This document shows positions 62,440 to 64,000 of a stretch of 64,000 nucleotides of DNA, in pieces. Positions within the stretch are counted from its first letter, which is position 1. Every line of letters begins with the position of its first letter. Source of the DNA: Bacteroidota bacterium (GTDB lineage Bacteria; Bacteroidota; Bacteroidia; Chitinophagales; Chitinophagaceae). The notes beneath the pieces are model-generated. The model was given only the letters and a program-made list of their open reading frames with translations. It was not told where the DNA came from and did not search any database. The DNA lies in assembly GCA_023417815.1 (NCBI GenBank), contig JAEZEI010000052.1:248001-312000 (forward strand), in the 5' to 3' direction. The translations under genes and the position numbers were made by a program.

Positions 62440-63660
62440 TTACCGTAAGTTCAAAGGCTGTCTTGATGCTTTATAGGCCGGGAACCAACTTGCTATAAAG
62501 GTGATCAAGAGGGCAGTAAGTGTAACCAGCAGGAAATCGCCAGGAACCAGTTTCACCGGGAAATGATCGATCAGGAATGATCCTCCTCCGAGCTTTATGA
62601 TCTTAAACTTCATCTGGAACAGGCATATCACAACAGCCAGCACTATTCCTGCTGCAGCACCGATAACTCCAAGCAGCATTCCTTCAGTGAGGAATATTCT
62701 CCTGATCCCACTCCTCGTTGAACCCATACTCTGAAGTATTGCAATGTCCTGCTTCTTTTCCAGCACCAGCATGGTGAGTGCGCTGATCATATTAAATGCG
62801 GCGATAACCAGGATAAGCGTCAGTACTGCGAAGATGGCCCACTTTTCCATTTTCATCGTATTATACAGGTTGGTGTTCTGTTCATACCTGCTTAATACTT
62901 TATAAGAAGGACCTAGTAATTTTTGTAATGAATCCCTGGCCTGCTCAGGATCACTACCCATTTTCAGCCTCAGTTCAGCAGAAGTAAACTGATCCGGCAA
63001 AAAAGTCATTTGTTGCTTAACGAAATCAAGGTTAGTAATGGCATACTGGTTATCGAATTCCTGCTGAATGGAGAACACACCCGAAGCTTCCACATTTCCT
63101 TCGCTTAAAGATTCAAGTGGATCATTACCAGGAGAATTGAGTTTTGGAAGTATTATGGTTAATGGTTCCGGCATGAAAGCTTCGTTGATCATAATCTGCC
63201 CTGCCTGTTGAACACCGGAGCCTACTACGATCTTTGGTTCATCTATAGATCCCAGGTCGTACCTGCCTCTTGTAATTTTTGAGCTAACGCCCGAAACCCT
63301 TGTATGCAGGCTGTCTACACCTTTTAAGAACACTACCGATTGCGCATCACCGTTTTTTATGAGTGCCCTTTCCTCGGCAACCAGTGAAGCAGTAGATATG
63401 TAGGGAAGTCCTTTGATCTGTGCGATCTGTTGCGGAGAAAGTTCGATCGTTTTGCCTTTAACAGGTGAGACTTTAATGTCGGAGTAAAAAGAAGAATACA
63501 GGGAGCGCACCAGGTCTTCAAATCCATTAAACACGCTCAGGACAAGTACCTGGCAGCACGTAGCAAAGGCTATTACACCCGTGGTTACCCAGGCAATGAT
63601 ATTGATTGCATTGGCTGATTTTTTGGCCCTGAAATAGCGCCAGGCGAACTGAAGGTACAT
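62440..63660 (-). CDS. FtsX-like ABC transporter permease, LolC/LolE type
   Basis: A 406-residue inner-membrane permease: one N-terminal helix (about 22-47), a large periplasmic MacB/LolE-type domain, then three helices (about 275-395). Segments AKKSANAINIIAWVTTGVIAF and DIAILQSMGSTRSGIRRIF are typical of the LolC/E branch that lifts lipoproteins out of the membrane. The matching ATPase (LolD) is not adjacent. It follows rbfA by 6 bp. Confidence 0.9.
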   Translation of the reverse strand: MYLQFAWRYFRAKKSANAINIIAWVTTGVIAFATCCQVLVLSVFNGFEDLVRSLYSSFYSDIKVSPVKGKTIELSPQQIAQIKGLPYISTASLVAEERALIKNGDAQSVVFLKGVDSLHTRVSGVSSKITRGRYDLGSIDEPKIVVGSGVQQAGQIMINEAFMPEPLTIILPKLNSPGNDPLESLSEGNVEASGVFSIQQEFDNQYAITNLDFVKQQMTFLPDQFTSAELRLKMGSDPEQARDSLQKLLGPSYKVLSRYEQNTNLYNTMKMEKWAIFAVLTLILVIAAFNMISALTMLVLEKKQDIAILQSMGSTRSGIRRIFLTEGMLLGVIGAAAGIVLAVVICLFQMKFKIIKLGGGSFLIDHFPVKLVPGDFLLVTLTALLITFIASWFPAYKASRQPLNLR

Positions 63661-63666
63661 CCGGTG

Positions 63667-64000
63667 TTATTGATCTTTTCCGTCTTTCAACTTATCATCA
63701 TTCTCACGTATTTCCCTGAACAGCTTTTCCATTTTGTCGACATATTCAAGTGTATCATCAATATAGAATGTAAGTTGGGGCATTGACCTGAGCTGGTGCC
63801 TTACCTGGGAGGTAAGCAGTTTTTTGATCTCCCAACTTCTTTCATTGATGATCTTCAACGTTGCTGCCGGATCATTTACTTTGAATAGGCTAAGGTATAC
63901 CCTGGCATCAAAGAGATCGGGAGTTATCTTAACAGATGAAATTGAGACCATTCCTCCATTCAGCATGGACAGTCCCAGTTTCTGAAATATATCATTAAGC
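63667..64000 (-). CDS. rbfA: ribosome-binding factor A (5' end beyond the window)
   Basis: A partial gene of the 30S maturation factor RbfA (KH-type fold): GMVSISSVKITPDLFDARVYLSLF, then HQLRSMPQLTFYIDDTLEYVDKMEKLF. The frame stays open to the end of the window (upstream residues read LNDIFQKLGLS), so the ATG at 63966 is internal and the true start lies beyond 64000. Confidence 0.92.
   Translation of the reverse strand, partial: LNDIFQKLGLSMLNGGMVSISSVKITPDLFDARVYLSLFKVNDPAATLKIINERSWEIKKLLTSQVRHQLRSMPQLTFYIDDTLEYVDKMEKLFREIRENDDKLKDGKDQ

Overview
The window looks like chromosomal DNA of a Bacteroidota bacterium, most likely of the Chitinophagia (Chitinophagaceae) group; the species cannot be named from sequence alone. 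The reasons are: promoters of the TAnnTTTG (-7) type in front of many genes; secreted proteins ending in type IX secretion (T9SS) sorting domains, together with a PorT-like T9SS component; an ATP synthase a subunit with a long exported N-terminal extension; a stand-alone N-terminal transketolase subunit; and a general lack of Shine-Dalgarno sequences. No insertion sequence, prophage, CRISPR array, rRNA or tRNA gene was recognised. Most of the window is ordinary housekeeping chromosome, with a few accessory inserts.

Layout. (1) 105-4135: a secreted protein of unknown function with a caspase-like His/Cys motif pair, followed by an MsbA-type ABC exporter. (2) 4204-6743: atpB-atpE-atpF-atpH, ending in a strong terminator. 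(3) 6788-18662, all on the minus strand: an MscS channel, a NYN/OST-HTH protein and two giant paralogous fungalysin (M36) metalloproteases with Ig-like arrays and T9SS signals. This block separates atpH from atpA. (4) 19040-20617: atpA, alone, with its own textbook Bacteroidota promoter and terminator; no atpG follows. (5) 20734-24680: a membrane zinc protease, two ClpP paralogues in tandem, clpX and a VOC protein. (6) 24803-29511: purA, a Lys/Asp-rich disordered protein, pabB, a lytic transglycosylase, tatA and a newly picked 40-residue lipoprotein. (7) 29512-29985: a gene-free AT-rich stretch with two tandem long hairpins. (8) 30034-35087, minus strand: pheT, a coiled-coil protein, zapA, rny and rplS. 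(9) 35437-40410: dnaB-rsmE, pyrD, thiolase and DUF983. (10) 40443-46616, minus strand: dihydroorotase, a short MutS-like ATPase, YifB and an ABC exporter. (11) 46653-51004: a Wzi/RemB-like outer-membrane protein, porT, ubiE/menG, engB and ykuK. (12) 51109-54956: a T9SS-exported metzincin, small proteins and a YeiH transporter. (13) 54957-64000: pdhC, dnaX, a GNAT-like protein, frr, a WecA/MraY-like transferase, the transketolase N subunit, a LolC/E-type permease and an rbfA gene that runs off the window.

How the genes fit together. Three large exported proteases carry T9SS C-terminal domains and the window also holds porT, suggesting a lifestyle of digesting external protein. ATP synthase is split into at least two transcription units here. 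Several core processes sit in compact clusters: translation and division (pheT, a ZapB-like protein, zapA, rny, rplS) and replication (dnaB, dnaX). Convergent genes repeatedly overlap or abut at their stop codons, often through short palindromes (TTAA, TGATCA), leaving no room for terminators.
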